Shown piece after piece: positions 22,186 through 35,209 of a stretch of 64,000 nucleotides of DNA. Positions within the stretch are counted from its first letter, which is position 1, and the number at the start of each line of letters is the position of its first letter. The stretch is from positions 569,952 through 633,951 of the forward strand of contig RQTK01000082.1 of NCBI GenBank assembly GCA_003991915.1, given 5' to 3'. The notes under the pieces were generated by a model. It did not search any database. It was not told where the DNA came from and was given only the letters and a program-made list of their open reading frames with translations. The position numbers and the translations under genes were made by a program. Origin of the DNA: Elysia chlorotica (taxonomy: Eukaryota; Mollusca; Gastropoda; Plakobranchidae).

Positions 22186-22410
22186 GTGGACGAACTGGCT
22201 CAAGTGGTAGAGCTTTGGTCTCCCAATCAATAGGTACCGGGTTCGAAACCCACGATCGGTCAAAAATGTATTCGTCCAATTTCGTCCCCTACTGAGACAT
22301 GGGGCATGGTATCGCAGCTATGTCTTTGTATGTGAACACGTAAAATTGTCAGACTTTAGTCTTGGGACAAGTCCACATTCTAACCTTTACAGTGCTAACG
22401 TTGGACGCTA
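22186..22410 (+). mobile_element. SINE family A, full-length-looking sense copy
   Basis: The head has a good A box TGGCTCAAGTGG (22196-22207) and a B-box-like GGTTCGAAACC (22240-22250), spaced as in a tRNA gene. A family A body follows (CCCCTACTGAGAC, AAATTGTCAGAC, CTTGGGACAAGTCC) and a tail near GTTGGACGC. The B box deviates from the tRNA consensus and the fold is imperfect, so this is a SINE head and not a functional tRNA gene. Confidence 0.8.
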
Positions 22411-24811
22411 GGTAGGTTTAAAGCTTAAATATCTTCACCAGTCTGGTAAGATGGTATTTAACCTAGCCACTAAGACAGTGCTCTCAGGTTAAAGTCCGGA
22501 CAGTCTATACTTTTGTTAACAATGTAATGTTTGGAACTTTTAACATTTGTGTTCAGATGCGCCGATTTTATGTGTCAGGTGCACATTAGAGGCTTTAACC
22601 GTATTTATAACAGTTCGTGAGATACATTGCAAGAATATTGTTTGTCTTCTCTTGTACTTTTTTATTATTATTTTATTTTAAACACATTTCATGCTATATT
22701 CATTTTCTTTCAGTCAACTGCCCCATCTCTCTCTCTATCTATCCATCTATCTTTCTCTCGTCCAGTTTCAGTCCTAATACATGCCGAGCTTTTGTTAGTT
22801 TTTTTTCACTTGCGATTACAAAGAAACAACTGCTAGGATCGGGGTCGGTTTTTTCTGCAGCTGTAATCTTGCTCGCTTCCCGAGGTGTGAACCCCAGACT
22901 AGCTGGTCTGTATTTCGGGATTTGAATGTTGCTTCTGATTGACGGCACTGCGTATCATCTCGATATCGCGACTCTGCGCGGGGTTAGATCGGCAGATCAT
23001 TGCTACAGTGTTGGGGTCAGATCTCTACAGGTACACAATGTACCTGTAATGAACACGGCTAGCATGGAGCCGCAGGGTGGGGGGAGTTGTACCTGTCCTC
23101 CAGTTACGTGTTACGTGATTCGTCCTCACCTGACTTGCACTATGTTCCCGTATGCAATTATCGGCTCTGCATTTATTTCCAAATCCTGCTAAATTTTTTT
23201 TTCAATGGTCATGGTTTAAATATCCGTAAGGGAGTTTCTACAGGGCAATAAGCGTTTTTTGTTTTTGTTTTTACGTTTTGTATAATAGAATCGTTTGAGG
23301 TAAAACATTGTGTAGTGATGCCATCAATTTTTTTTTCGCTAGGCGTGCTCTGTTACCTCTTGACGCATGTGGCCCTGAACAATAGTGCTTGTAATCCGCA
23401 GTGCATATCCGCTGTGTATTCTTTGGAATTTCTTCAAGGTTAAGCCGCCCTAACTCTGCGTTCGACGTTCATTTTCACAAGTTCTTTAACATTTGCGTTA
23501 AAAGTTTTATGTTCCTATCTTAATCGTGTCGGATATGTTACAGTATTATCTAGCTAAAAATGGAATCCTGCGATTATACCCCCCCCCCCCACACACACAC
23601 ACCTCTCTGTCTCTATCTCGTGGCGATAATACAGGCTTTGCGACTCAGAGTGAGAGCAAAATGGATGATACTACTCGAGATAAGACTGTGCTCAGCTCAC
23701 TACAGTCAAACATAGCGCTATTTTAATTTCTTTGGCCCCGTGCACGAACCTCATAACCCAATACAATAATATTTCAGTTCAAAAAATTCAACAACTGAGA
23801 TTAAGTGGTAAAAAGATTCTTCACAATATATTTTAATTTATTTGTAAAAAAAAATTAAATCGAATCATTCATATTTTAATGGTTAAATTATCATATTCTT
23901 ATTTTAATAAAATTATATTCATTTTGTAAACAGTAAACTTTTCGTTGATTTTATTTTTCAATTTTACCTTAGTGTGTGCGGGTTATCAGGTTCATGCATG
24001 GGGCCACATGCTTATAGAAATGTAGGTGTCGATCTCGTGTGGTTGATGTTACTTACGATGCAGCTATGAACCTGTGAACCTGCCTTCATGCACTGAATAG
24101 CAGCACTGATTCGTTGCACACATTTATCGTTATCACTCTTTTGTTGAGCTGCCAGATCGTTTTCTTGTAGATAGAGAAATTTTATCATGGACAGGTTGAA
24201 GCCAGACCTGAAACATGTCTTGGACTGGAAGTTTCATTTAGATGTGGATTGATGTAAGAGTCCCCACTGACTCACTCCTTTAAAGTAAAAAATAAAAAGA
24301 TTTTGCTCCCGTTGCTGATGCTATGTAAAAGTTTATAGATTGATTCCAATAAACAACTGAGGCCAAAAAAATTGAAAAGAAGAAAGGTATACAAAATATT
24401 AAAAAAAATATCAAGAAGTAAAATTTTAATCTTTGAAATGCGAGATGGTTTAGGTGCGGTACATTCTACACAACCTGGGCTGATATTTATTTTGTTTAAG
24501 TTTGTGTAATTATTAATTTTGCTTTAGATTAATGTTTTAATAAATGTACGTTAGTGATATGTCATTCCCGAAGCAGTATTGAGACATGAGACGTTATTCA
24601 TTTATTTTTTTCAATGCTATTTGAAATATGGAGGGTCTACTTTATTACATGTATTAGGGAAATACCACATACAACCAGTTGGCTGTCGTAGTCTTTATTG
24701 AAATGGACTTGCGATTTAAGAGTGTAAAACTCCAACCTTTTCAAATTGAAATAGAAAGAGAGGCTACAGAAAAGCCATATCTGATTAAGGGGTGAAAGTA
24801 CATGTACTCCA

Positions 24812-24905
24812 TCAAATGGGAGAGCCAGTGGCTCATTCGGTTAGTGACAAGAAGGGGTTTTGTGGTTCAAATCTCGTCTGGTGCCAGAGGTGTTATTTAT
24901 TTTTT
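24812..24905 (+). mobile_element. tRNA-like SINE head (family undetermined)
   Basis: An A-box-like TGGCTCATTCGGTTAGTG (near 24829) and a B-box-like GGTTCAAATCTC (near 24863) have tRNA-like spacing. The expected body does not follow and the sequence passes into a T-rich tract. Confidence 0.55.
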
Positions 24906-26049
24906 TTATTGTTTCATACTGCATGTACATGTAATTGTATGTGGGTAGGTAAGTCGCGCGCAGTATCATACGTTTGAGATTGATATCGTAGCCTCTGTCT
25001 CCCGTGGACGATATTCTCTTCTTTTTTAAGGGGGGGGGGGGGGGTGTAATGAAAATTTCTTCGAATACATGATACATTTCATCTGTCTCAACCATTATAT
25101 TCCCGAGTCTGTTTATATGATAGAATTAATGGTCCTTATTATTGTGTTCCACCAAGGGTTATAGGGTTATAACAAATTATGTGAGTTAAAAAAAATAATT
25201 ACATGAACTTTGAAATGAACATGTTGTGATACTATGAGCATGAGAAATGATCTCTGTGCCACATCATAATGTATTTTGTCCTTTGCTACCAGTATCAAAT
25301 TTCGTTTTCACGGATCGATTGGTTTTTATAGATGACCTTTATACACGAGTAACAAAAATCACCAAAGGGGAAGAGGAAAACAGGCCTCGCACTGAACCTG
25401 TACAATAACATAGGAAAATTCAATTTTCTCTTTGATGTGACGTACATCATAGTGAGATGAGTGGTGTCAATATGAAAACAAATGACAAATGTCAGCCAGG
25501 AGTAGTGAACAGTTTTAATCGTGCTCTTTGCATACTTTTTTCTTATCTAGGTCGGGTACACAAAGTTTGCCGTCGTTTCTGCATTGTGCAACGAGTTTAC
25601 TACCTGTCGGTTTTTGTTGTTGTTGTTAACCGCTTGGTTGTGAGAACTAGTTTTTATATTCCACACTATGTTCTGTTACTTTTTTTTCAAGCACTGCCTT
25701 TTTAAAAATTACTTTAGGTATTTACCTAAAAGTCGACTATTTTCGTCAAAGAATCCGTTGCATATAATTAATGCTAAAAACAGAGAGGGAAGATATTTGA
25801 TTATTTTGTGTGTGTGTTTGGGGGGGGGGGTAGAATTGCGTCGTTTAAAAAAAAAAAACAGCTTGGTGAATTGAATGTGTTGTGTGATTAAACTTGGTTT
25901 CAATTATTGTGAAGGTCTATTTGTTCTGGAGGCATGACCAATGACCTTATACTTACAGGAGCCGTCACGGACCCATGTCGTAATCACCTTGTGTATAACA
26001 CAATGAGGAGATTGTGAAAAGCAAACAAATAAACAGACACAATCTGTTT

Positions 26050-26235
26050 ACGGTGGAACTAGGTGCTCAAAGGGTAGAGCGCGCGTCTTCCAATCCGAAG
26101 GTGGCGAGTTCGATCTCCTCTCATGTCGCCTTATTTGTTGGTTTTTTTCCCCCTTACTGATGGGCAGGGGTCGGTTGTAATCATGATTGGCCAAGCCCCG
26201 AGTAACACACTCTGGGGTTCCCTGGCCACGTGACA
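26050..26235 (+). mobile_element. SINE family B copy
   Basis: A tRNA-like head contains GGTGCTCAAAGGGTAGAGC and GAGTTCGATCTCC. The body includes CCTTACTGATGGGCAGGGGT and a CTCTGGGGTTCCC word shared with the other family B copies. Confidence 0.7.
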
Positions 26236-26894
26236 ACTAGTTTTTTTTTATCATAAGAGACGTTAACTATGACTTTGCTTTCTTCGGTTAAGCATTTGGG
26301 TCTGTTCGTTGTTAAGAAATTCTTGGTGATACCCATCTATATCTCTCGCTTTCTATGCGCCAAGGACTTTGCTCAACATGGTGAGACCCACCACTCAAGA
26401 TGTAATACAATGTACTATTAATAACTTTACTGACCACCGATACTTCCCATAATAACTGGCAAAGTCACCTAAGTAGACAAACGTGTGCATTTAGAGTTAA
26501 AGTGACCTCATAGATGTCTATTTATAGCAATGTATACTAACTCATAAGCACCCTTGGGTCAGTTTACATTTTTGCTGCGAAGGTATTGTCTCATTGTCTT
26601 AGAATTAGATTTGTTCTGTCCGAAGTTTGGTAATTTATGAGTAAAGATAGATCACTATTACCATTATTACGTAAAATGTATCCACTTCAGTCAATTGGGT
26701 GACTTGGCTCCACGTTAAGGATGCCTCATCCACCGGTGAAGTATGTCGGTGGAACACCCTTGTTTCTTATCTCGCCCTGAAGCACGGCACGGAAGCTGTC
26801 AAATACATTTACAATTAAGGAACGAAAGTGTGTTATCTAAGAATCAGGTTCCGTTGTAATTACAATAAACTCTTCAAAACCATGGGACTTGTGT

Positions 26895-27120
26895 GTGTGT
26901 GGGGGGGGGGGGGGGGGGGTGAGGAGTCATTGGCTTCCAACGTAGAAGGCGGTGGTTCAAGTCCTGCTCTGGGGACTGCGTTTTTCCCTTTACTGGTTGG
27001 GTAGGTGTCAGTACAGTTTAATTGTCACAGACCAGGTCCTAGGTACCCCGAACTGGGGCCCCGTCACCGTGAATGGCTTTTCCTAAGACCGAGGAGAAAG
27101 CCTCGTTTTTCCCGAACTAA
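26895..27120 (+). mobile_element. SINE family B copy with poly-G 5' end
   Basis: A G-tract of about 20 bp (26901-26920) precedes the head, whose B-box-like word is GGTTCAAGTCC near 26954. The body has CCCTTTACTGGTTGGGTAGG and CTAGGTACCCCGAACTGGGG. Confidence 0.7.
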
Positions 27121-27452
27121 GAAAACCAAGAAAGCACCTCGAATCGTATAAGTATGGCCTCTTTGTTTCCGTCCTTGTTTGTTCGTGTGGAATTATGGAA
27201 ACTTAGGCGACCTACTTAACTATTCAGAGAGTACTTTTTCAAGACCGTGATGGAACTATTTTTGCCATCAAATTTTTACCTTAAGTATGCCTTTTATACA
27301 GATACATGAGATTATAAGTGCGCTTGGTTATTTATTATTTAATATTTATAATGCGATACTGTTTTGAATCTTATTTTAGTCCAATTTTCAGAACAAAAGA
27401 GTAATCCCTATCATCGAAAAAGAAAACAGCAAGATTTAAGAAAAATATAGTA

Positions 27453-27472
27453 CCCCCCCCCCCCCCCCCCCG
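27453..27472. repeat. Poly-C tract
   Basis: A run of about 18 C residues, one of several long G/C homopolymers in this intron; others are at 25031-25045, 25820-25830 and 31145-31172. Confidence 0.9.
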
Positions 27473-28159
27473 CGCCTCCTCGGCCCAAACCACCACAGAA
27501 AAAAAACCCCAAAACAGAACAAAATTTAGAACAACGGTGCATTCTATCACGTGTTAATTTTACGATACCTGTGTTTTATTGGTTGCTGTTGGTCTCCAGC
27601 TGAGAACAACATTCCTGAGCGTTTGTCTGAATCAGCTTCCTGCGGCGTCTCTCGCCCCTCTCGTGTGGCTAACTGGCTACTCTCAACTTCTCATGTCAAG
27701 CGGTGCAACTCCTCAGGGCTGCCACTGCCCCCTGAGCTGCGATGGTGACTTGAATACAGTCATAATACTGACACTGTGACAGCGTATAATGATCGTACTG
27801 TAGTGTCTTCGTCATACTGCCTATATTTATGATGCCATGAAAAGTCCATGCGTGTAGAAAAAAACGGGGGGTGGGGTCGATTGGTTTGAACGCGCAAGTT
27901 TGAATAGGTAATCGTACATAATGATCGTAGTTTAGTACACATGTATCTCCGATATTATGTGTATGATTTGAGATTTGAGTCATTGCATAGGGGGGAAAAG
28001 GGGGGGGGGGTTCTTAAATGGAAGTTGGATTAGTCCAGTGTCGAAGTAACTTCATGAATTGTGGTCGTCGTGCCGTGTATATTGAAATCATTGGAGTGCT
28101 GGCATGGGTGATAAGGTAGCAGATTCCCTTACCTACCGTATACGTTTTTTGTTATTGTA

Positions 28160-28412
28160 AAACCCATGGGTGGAAAGCGCAATAACCATCCCAGAAGTCC
28201 AGGTTCAAATCCATAACAGATTGCTTTGAAGTTTTTTTGTATCCCCACTAGTGGGGTCGGTGTAAGTCCATGTATAATGTGATCGGCTGAAACGGAAGTC
28301 TTGTTACTCATGTATCCCCGCTCTGTGTCTGTGTGCTAGCATGTAAATTATCAGACATCAGTTTGGGGACATGTCCAAGAGATGCTCTAGTGCGGATTTG
28401 GGACGTCCAGAA
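28160..28412 (+). mobile_element. SINE family A copy, diverged
   Basis: The B-box-like GGTTCAAATCC is at 28202-28212. The body reads CCCACTAGTGGGGTCGGTG, GTGATCGGCTGAAACG and AAATTATCAGACATCAGT, and the tail is near GGGACGTCC. Confidence 0.75.
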
Positions 28413-28640
28413 ATCAGCCAATTTCTTTCTCTATACCTTAATAAGCACTTAGCTCTTTCTGCCTTTCTCCATCTATGACTGCCAATCTCTGTTTTAAGAT
28501 GTGCCTACTGAAATGCCGTGAGTGTAAACAAAAGTCCACAAAGCTTGCGTTTTCTTATGTTTGACTTTTGTAGCCAGCAATGCACTTTTAACAAAATTGA
28601 TGCTGTTTTAGCGCGTTGCCCTGACTGACCTGCCCTGCAA

Positions 28641-28643
<3 letters not shown>

Positions 28644-28702
<59 letters not shown>
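28644..28702. repeat. (TC)n microsatellite
   Basis: About 58 bp of TC repeats followed by C-rich variants to 28745. Confidence 0.96.
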
Positions 28703-28707
<5 letters not shown>

Positions 28708-29445
28708 CGCCCCCCCCCTTCTCTCTCCCTCTCTCTTTGTCTCTCCCGTTTTGCAATCCTCCTGACACTCTTCCAAGTTTCATTCCCGCATTCCTTTCTC
28801 ATTCCAAGAAAGAGTGAAAAAACACCTCGCGGGCTATTTAAGAGAGCACCCTCACCGGGTGGTGGTCTGGCTTTGACGTCGTCCCGAAATTACCTCAACA
28901 GCTACTCAGATTAGTCTACCTGTTCGCAAAGAGCCGCTCGAACTCTAGCCCCGCACGCTTCGCTCACTCTTAGTCTTCTTTACGTCGCCTAAGTTATTGT
29001 TCAGAGACGGGTCTGCTTAACCTGGAATGGCATCTCCTGTTCTGAAACTGCAACTGATGAATTTTTGTTCCATCTCTCCAGTCTTTAGAGGCGAACTCTG
29101 CGCATAGGTATCTAGCGCCGGTGGAACCAGAGGCAATTTGCCTGCGCCATGGGTGGTTGATACTGCCTCTAATTAGATCGATAACAATTTGTCAGATGGC
29201 TGGCTCGGTTGAACAGTGGCTAACAGTACATAGTCTATAAGATTATTCAGTTGGTTGCTTGTGTTGCTTGTTTGTTTCATCCGCATGACGTATCTTCATC
29301 CTGTTTCTTTTTTTTGTTTTGAAGAATGGCTTCCCAGGGCTCAAAGGAACATCACTTTAGTACGGTATAAATATGACATTGGCAAATGTAGTTATTGTTT
29401 TTGTAAAATTAAAACAAATTCAAACTATCTGGCAACAAGACTGCT

Positions 29446-29447
29446 CC

Positions 29448-29521
<74 letters not shown>
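29446..29521. repeat. (TC)n microsatellite
   Basis: About 75 bp of nearly pure TC repeats. Confidence 0.96.
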
Positions 29522-29525
<4 letters not shown>

Positions 29526-30126
29526 CATTTTTTTTGCATGGCTTTGACATGATGGAATTGTAATTTGAAAGGGCCTACCTTTCCGCGTTGTATCTCGGCA
29601 GTTTGTGTATTTACTCTTACCTTACGTTTCAATACAGGAACATTTAACTTGAAAATCGCAAAATTTGTACATGTATTTCGTTGTCCGAATGCGTAGACTA
29701 GCTTCAAAGATAATACTATTTGTACTTAAGGTCATCTTCATGCCTCGGTCAAGGTGTGATTCTTAATTAACCAGATTTTACTACGTGCGGGTCCTACCAA
29801 AAACACCAGAACCTGTTACTAATTTCTTTTTTGTTTTCCGGATCCGGCTAGCGTACTACTACTAGGTGTACTTTTAGATGGCGAAACTCATCGTGCCATC
29901 GACACTGTCCTGACAGACTCGAGTAATTCCAGCCGCCTTATCTCTGATTAAACCTGGCTCATCTTTCACGTAGAACACTTCACAGATGTATGGTGTGATC
30001 TAGCGCCCAATCTCTAACGGTGTTTTTTTGTCCTTGTCGATACAGTACCACTGGGCGTGAAGGGGCGTTAGGTGGACCTAGTTAATTTCTAGGCTTATTT
30101 CTCTTTATTTCTCTGTCTGGCCCTTG

Positions 30127-30350
30127 ATCTCTCCTTCCTCTCTGTCTCTATTACTCTCTTTCTCTCTATCTATATCTCTCCTTCTCTCTCCCTCTGTAAG
30201 CTGAATCTTTATGTATTATTTTGTTTCCATAAGGTTTTATCTCTCCTTCCTCTCTGTCTCTATTACTCTCTTTCTCTCTATCTATATCTCTCCTTCTCTC
30301 TCCCTCTGTAAGCTGAATCTTTATGTATTATTTTGTTTCCATAAGGTTTT
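30127..30350. repeat. Tandem duplication of a 112-bp unit
   Basis: Copies at 30127-30238 and 30239-30350 look identical apart from the last base or two. The unit is half pyrimidine-rich (TC with ATCT words) and half unique sequence ending CCATAAGGTTTT. The identity points to a recent slip or an assembly duplication. Confidence 0.93.
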
Positions 30351-30414
30351 GATCGTTCAACATTTTGTGACATACTCGACCCGTATTCACACCTCTGTAC
30401 ATTTACCGCGCTTT

Positions 30415-30431
30415 TTGTTGTTGTTGTTGTT

Positions 30432-30463
<32 letters not shown>
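30415..30463. repeat. (GTT)n microsatellite
   Basis: About 48 bp of TTG trinucleotide repeats with one ATT variant. Confidence 0.95.
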
Positions 30464-32513
30464 GTGTGTTTCTATCATTATTTTGCTTTTATCGTTCAGC
30501 ACAACTTGGAAGAAATCAGGATCAACTAAAGTCAGCTACTTCGCTGCATTCTACATTTTAATGCGCGTCTTGCGAAATGTACTCACGATAATGTATTGGT
30601 GACTTGTATGAGAATTAGTGCCGGCTTCATAGCGAGATCATTATTCATCATTTAGTGATGCCAATTCAATCCGCAAACCTAAAGATTTTCAGCACACACA
30701 CACACACATACACAAAATAAAGTCGGCAGATAATAGATCGAGTACATCTAGTCTATCAATGGGTTGTATTGTGGCTCAATATGCTCTACCACAAAACACG
30801 AAATGTTTCAGTAAAGGAATAATGACACAGTTAGTGTAAATAAATTTACCTTAATTAGTTTAGCCCTATCTGAAATAGTTAATTTTCACAAGCCGTAGAC
30901 ATATTTACCTATTTCCTATATGAACTTAAGCGATTGTAAAAGCAGTGTATGCCTGCTAGATCTATGTTGTGTTTTATCGGCTGACAATGTTTACCTGACC
31001 CCATTCTCACACAGGCTGAGAATGCATCCTCTACCACAACACACACACCCGGACACCAAACAAAAGTGATCAATGCCAAAGCCCGGCGTAGCGCGCTGTT
31101 CACCTGTTGCGCCTGTACTGCGCTTGTTGGATCCTCTTAATAGAAGGGGGGGAGGGGGGGGGGGGGGGGGGGATGAGGAGCACCTGATCATTATTTTTAG
31201 TGGCCTTTTTTTTGCGTTTCTCTAGTTCTCTAGCCTAGGTTCGAAAGCTGCTACCATGCTTATTCCGTGTTCTCAGGATCTTAATAATTTTATTTCAGGA
31301 TTCATGAAGTCTTTCGAATCGATTCTGATGTGGGAGTGCTTAGCATCGATAGTTCCTTTCATGTCTTCTGGACTAGTGTATGAAATAATTATAATTTAAG
31401 CTTGACTGCTTCATAATACAATTGTATCAACAATACACCTATGTAACATTTTGAGTTGAAATATTATTTTTGGCTTTTTAATACTGCCCATTAACCCATG
31501 AAAACCCCCCAAACAAACCACATAACGACGTCGAAACAAAACTCCTCAAGGAATATCAAGGCATTTCTGAGGCTATCGCTTACCGAGTACTTAAGGGACG
31601 TGAACGATTTTAATCGATTAAAGACATAATCACCGCTACACGTATACCATTTCGTTTGGTTCGATATATTATTATATTAATATATTGTACACGTACTTAG
31701 GTGTACAATGGTTATCTGGTGTGGCAAACGTTGAGAATTGACACCGTGCCATGCACGACCAGTTCCGGCATCATCCTGTCAAAATCTTTTAGGGTTACAT
31801 GTTTTCTTTTTTTTTTTTTTTAGGCTATGCCAGTTTCGCGGGTTGAATTTTTTTAAATATTGAGCGAATGTGAATTGTTAAGGGCTGCAGAGTAAACGGT
31901 TCACCATAGGATTACAATCGGCAGCACATATCATTCTTTTGGAAAAATTGAACTTAAGAGAACTGAAGGGGCAAGAAATTTCACATGACTTGCCAAAACG
32001 ATACATGTATCTAATCTCGCATGTTGTGGGGTTAAAATCAACTACTTTGTAAATCGCTGAGTATTAATATATACATAACCCTCCTACCCCCCCCCTCCAA
32101 AAAAAACAACAACAACACACACACACACACACACGCGTTGTTGTTGTTGTTTGCCTTTTGGCAATAGTCTATGCTACCTAATACGATTTTAAGACAATAA
32201 TCGGCTCTTTGGGTATTACATGTATACGAATACATGAGAATTCTATAATAATAAAATGGGCCAGGGTCGGCTGTGTTCCCATACTCACTAAATATATTTT
32301 CCAACCATGGTTACTCACGCTTCGCTAAGAACATGGTAGGTTTTGCGACCCACATGATTATAAAAATTACTAGTGACGTAATGGGGCTGCTTTGGTATGG
32401 AATGTTGGTCACAGATTGGCTGCGTGCATAGATATTTAACTACCCCTACATCTATGGCTGCGTGAGTCTACTCAGTCTAGTCTAGAGCTATCTTTGGTCG
32501 CCGGTTTCGATTT

Positions 32514-32566
32514 CCTTATCTATGGTCTTCGTTTTCGCGACCGCCCCGATTATCGCAAGAAACAAC
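32514..32566 (-). mobile_element. Possible degraded fragment of MITE family T
   Basis: The words GGTCTTCGTTTTCGCGACC and GATTATCGCAAG resemble the reverse complement of the 5' third of family T (compare 56880-56930). It is short and could be coincidental. Confidence 0.35.
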
Positions 32567-33219
32567 TCGCCTAAGTACAAACGAAGTGAGTACAATGGTT
32601 GTTGCATTAGCATTTCTGCATGCTTCATTGACAGATCGTATCAATCATAAGCCCTGGCTCGTTTACTTATGCACAGGGAGACATGGAAAGGGGGAACACC
32701 AAGGGAGAAGAATGAAAGGGGCCCATGGGTGTTTGGTTATTTGATTATTATAATTCTCTTTATTAAGTCAACATAAATGGTTACTTATACTTTGTAATTA
32801 AGTTAGGGTCCGCCAGAAAACCTTAGTCTTCTTTTGTTTTGTTTTGTTGTTGTTGTTGTTTTTGCTGTAGTTATTGTCTTTATTTACATTATTCACATCA
32901 TGATCCAACAAACCTCGTCTTGTATTGTTGTTTTTTGTTTGTTTTTATTTCTTTAAGATGTTGGTGTTATAACCGCCATCTCTAGAGATCCAAAGGCGCG
33001 AAACGTCATTGTCATCGCCGCAATCATCATCCTCACCAGTTTCATGAGCTTATCTACATGAGCACTTGGATTTTTGTGCTGGGAATGGGCAGTGTATACT
33101 TTTATCATGGTTAGGACTGAAAGCTTATCTTAGCCAAAAAATATTTTTTGTACGTTCGCTTATGTTACATTGGCTGTGAAATGACAGGATCATATCAATA
33201 GAAAGAACAACAACAACAA

Positions 33220-33222
33220 CAC

Positions 33223-33273
<51 letters not shown>

Positions 33274-33290
33274 TGATGATGATGATAATT
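33220..33290. repeat. (AAT)n and (GAT)n microsatellite
   Basis: About 50 bp of ATA/AAT repeats followed by five GAT units. Confidence 0.95.
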
Positions 33291-34318
33291 ATAATAGTTC
33301 TAACGTGTGCATTTTATATCCATACCCATGATACTTTATTTTAAACCATAGAGTATTGAGTGATTAATTTAGTCTTGCTCTTGAAAATTTCTCACTCACC
33401 CTTATCTCCGTAAGTTTGTCGGCTGTTGCACTTCAGGCATCAGTTTGCTCTAGGATGATGTGTTTCTTGTCATGAGACTCCACATGATTCCTGATAATAA
33501 TCGTATCTACGCGTATAGAATGACACACGTCCTGCATATTTTGCGCATGACTAATCAGTGTCTTATAAATGTAGGTTCTTCATCGTATGCATTTGCTGCA
33601 TATGGATTGGCCATGCTATTGTTTCACTTTTAATTTATTTTAATTTATTCATTGATTCACTCATTATATAACTGAATCCGCTCTTACTATACGCGTTTGT
33701 ATTTTTACTGCGGGTCTAAAATAATGGGTCTTCTGGCTGATGGCTGCACACCGACATAAAATATAATTATTATGTTGTAGCTCTTGCATTTAAAGCTGGA
33801 CTTAAAGCTACGTCATTATTTAAAATTTTATTTTGTGGTTTCTTTTGTATCCTGTGCCGCCCAACAAGAACTGGGACTCAGTGTTTCTCATACATGTATG
33901 ATGTACTATTATTGTTTATTTTTTTTTCTTTTATTATTTGTGTTGTTTTTTAATTACTGACATGAAGCAAATCTCGATAGATTAATTAATAGAGTACCAA
34001 TCAGTTGCAGATCATCAATTGAAATAACACTTATTGATGTTTTCGCTTGGTTCAGATTATCAGAATAACGTTTGAAATAGAAGGGACCCAGCCACACTCA
34101 TATTACACTCCGGCTCTGTGGAAAAGCGTATAAAACTGTGCAGTCTGGGCCGAGATCTTTGTTCAACATTCACTTTTTCTCCTTCTTTCTTTTTGTCGAA
34201 TCATAATAAAACTCATGTTGCTTGGGTAACGAAGCTTGCAGTCACTGTGGATGTTTCTGTTGGACGGACTCACATGCCATCTTACCCCGGGCAGTTAAAG
34301 CGTTATCAAAACGATAAT

Positions 34319-34331
34319 CATCATCGTCATG

Positions 34332-34372
<41 letters not shown>

Positions 34373-34373
34373 A
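34319..34373. repeat. (CAT)n microsatellite
   Basis: About 50 bp of CAT repeats. The His-rich translation it produces is not evidence of a gene. Confidence 0.95.
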
Positions 34374-35085
34374 ACTGCATGGGGTAATTGGTGATGGACT
34401 CGTCAAGCGAGGCCAAGTCTGTGTCCAGGAACTGACTGAAAAAAAAATACGTTAAATAGTTGCAAAACAAAGGTAACAGTGCTATGATGTTTTAAAATGT
34501 TATTATAGTTTGGACAGAGTGATACTCCGATTGTATTTTTTGTTCAGCCTAAGACACACAATGTAAATTGTTGAAACTTAGCTGCGCCTAGAACCTCTAT
34601 GATGTAGCTCACGTTGACTCTATTTTTCAGAAAGATGAAATTTTTAATTGTAGTTTTGCTACAGTTACCATTACGAGATGCAATATTAAAAGACGAACGA
34701 TTCAGGTTTTATTGATGTATTAAAAAACAAACACATCTGCTTGTTTACTCCTTGGCAATTCAGCCTTAGTGTTTGCAAGGTGTGAAGTTTCATTTAATGA
34801 TATAGGCAATTCTCAAGTTTACACAAGTACGTACTTGAGATGGACTTGGGCTGCGTTGATGAATTAAAAACTGCACTAGACCATGCGAGCTTCTGTGCAC
34901 CTTGCGGCACTTAATCGGCAGTGAATTTCGCCTGCTTAATATAGATCCGCGGTGTTCTATAGCCATTTAATAGTTTCAACCCAAGTGCATTTCTTCCTTC
35001 CTCAGTTTGTGTTAATGCAATTACAACCACTTGATGGCACGAGGCCGTCTGACAGAGCTCAGCTGCCAACCCGTACACATTGGCG

Positions 35086-35089
<4 letters not shown>

Positions 35090-35126
<37 letters not shown>

Positions 35127-35142
35127 CCTCTCTATATCCCCC

Positions 35143-35187
<45 letters not shown>

Positions 35188-35190
35188 ATT
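35090..35190. repeat. Interrupted (TC)n microsatellite
   Basis: Two TC blocks are separated by TCTATATCCCCCCC. It ends 20 bp before the left arm of the large inverted repeat. Confidence 0.96.
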
Positions 35191-35209
35191 TTTTTAAAAC
35201 TCAAATTAA

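Noticed and set aside
22186..22260. Functional tRNA gene
   Set aside because: A and B boxes are present but the B box deviates, the acceptor stem does not pair convincingly and a SINE body follows.
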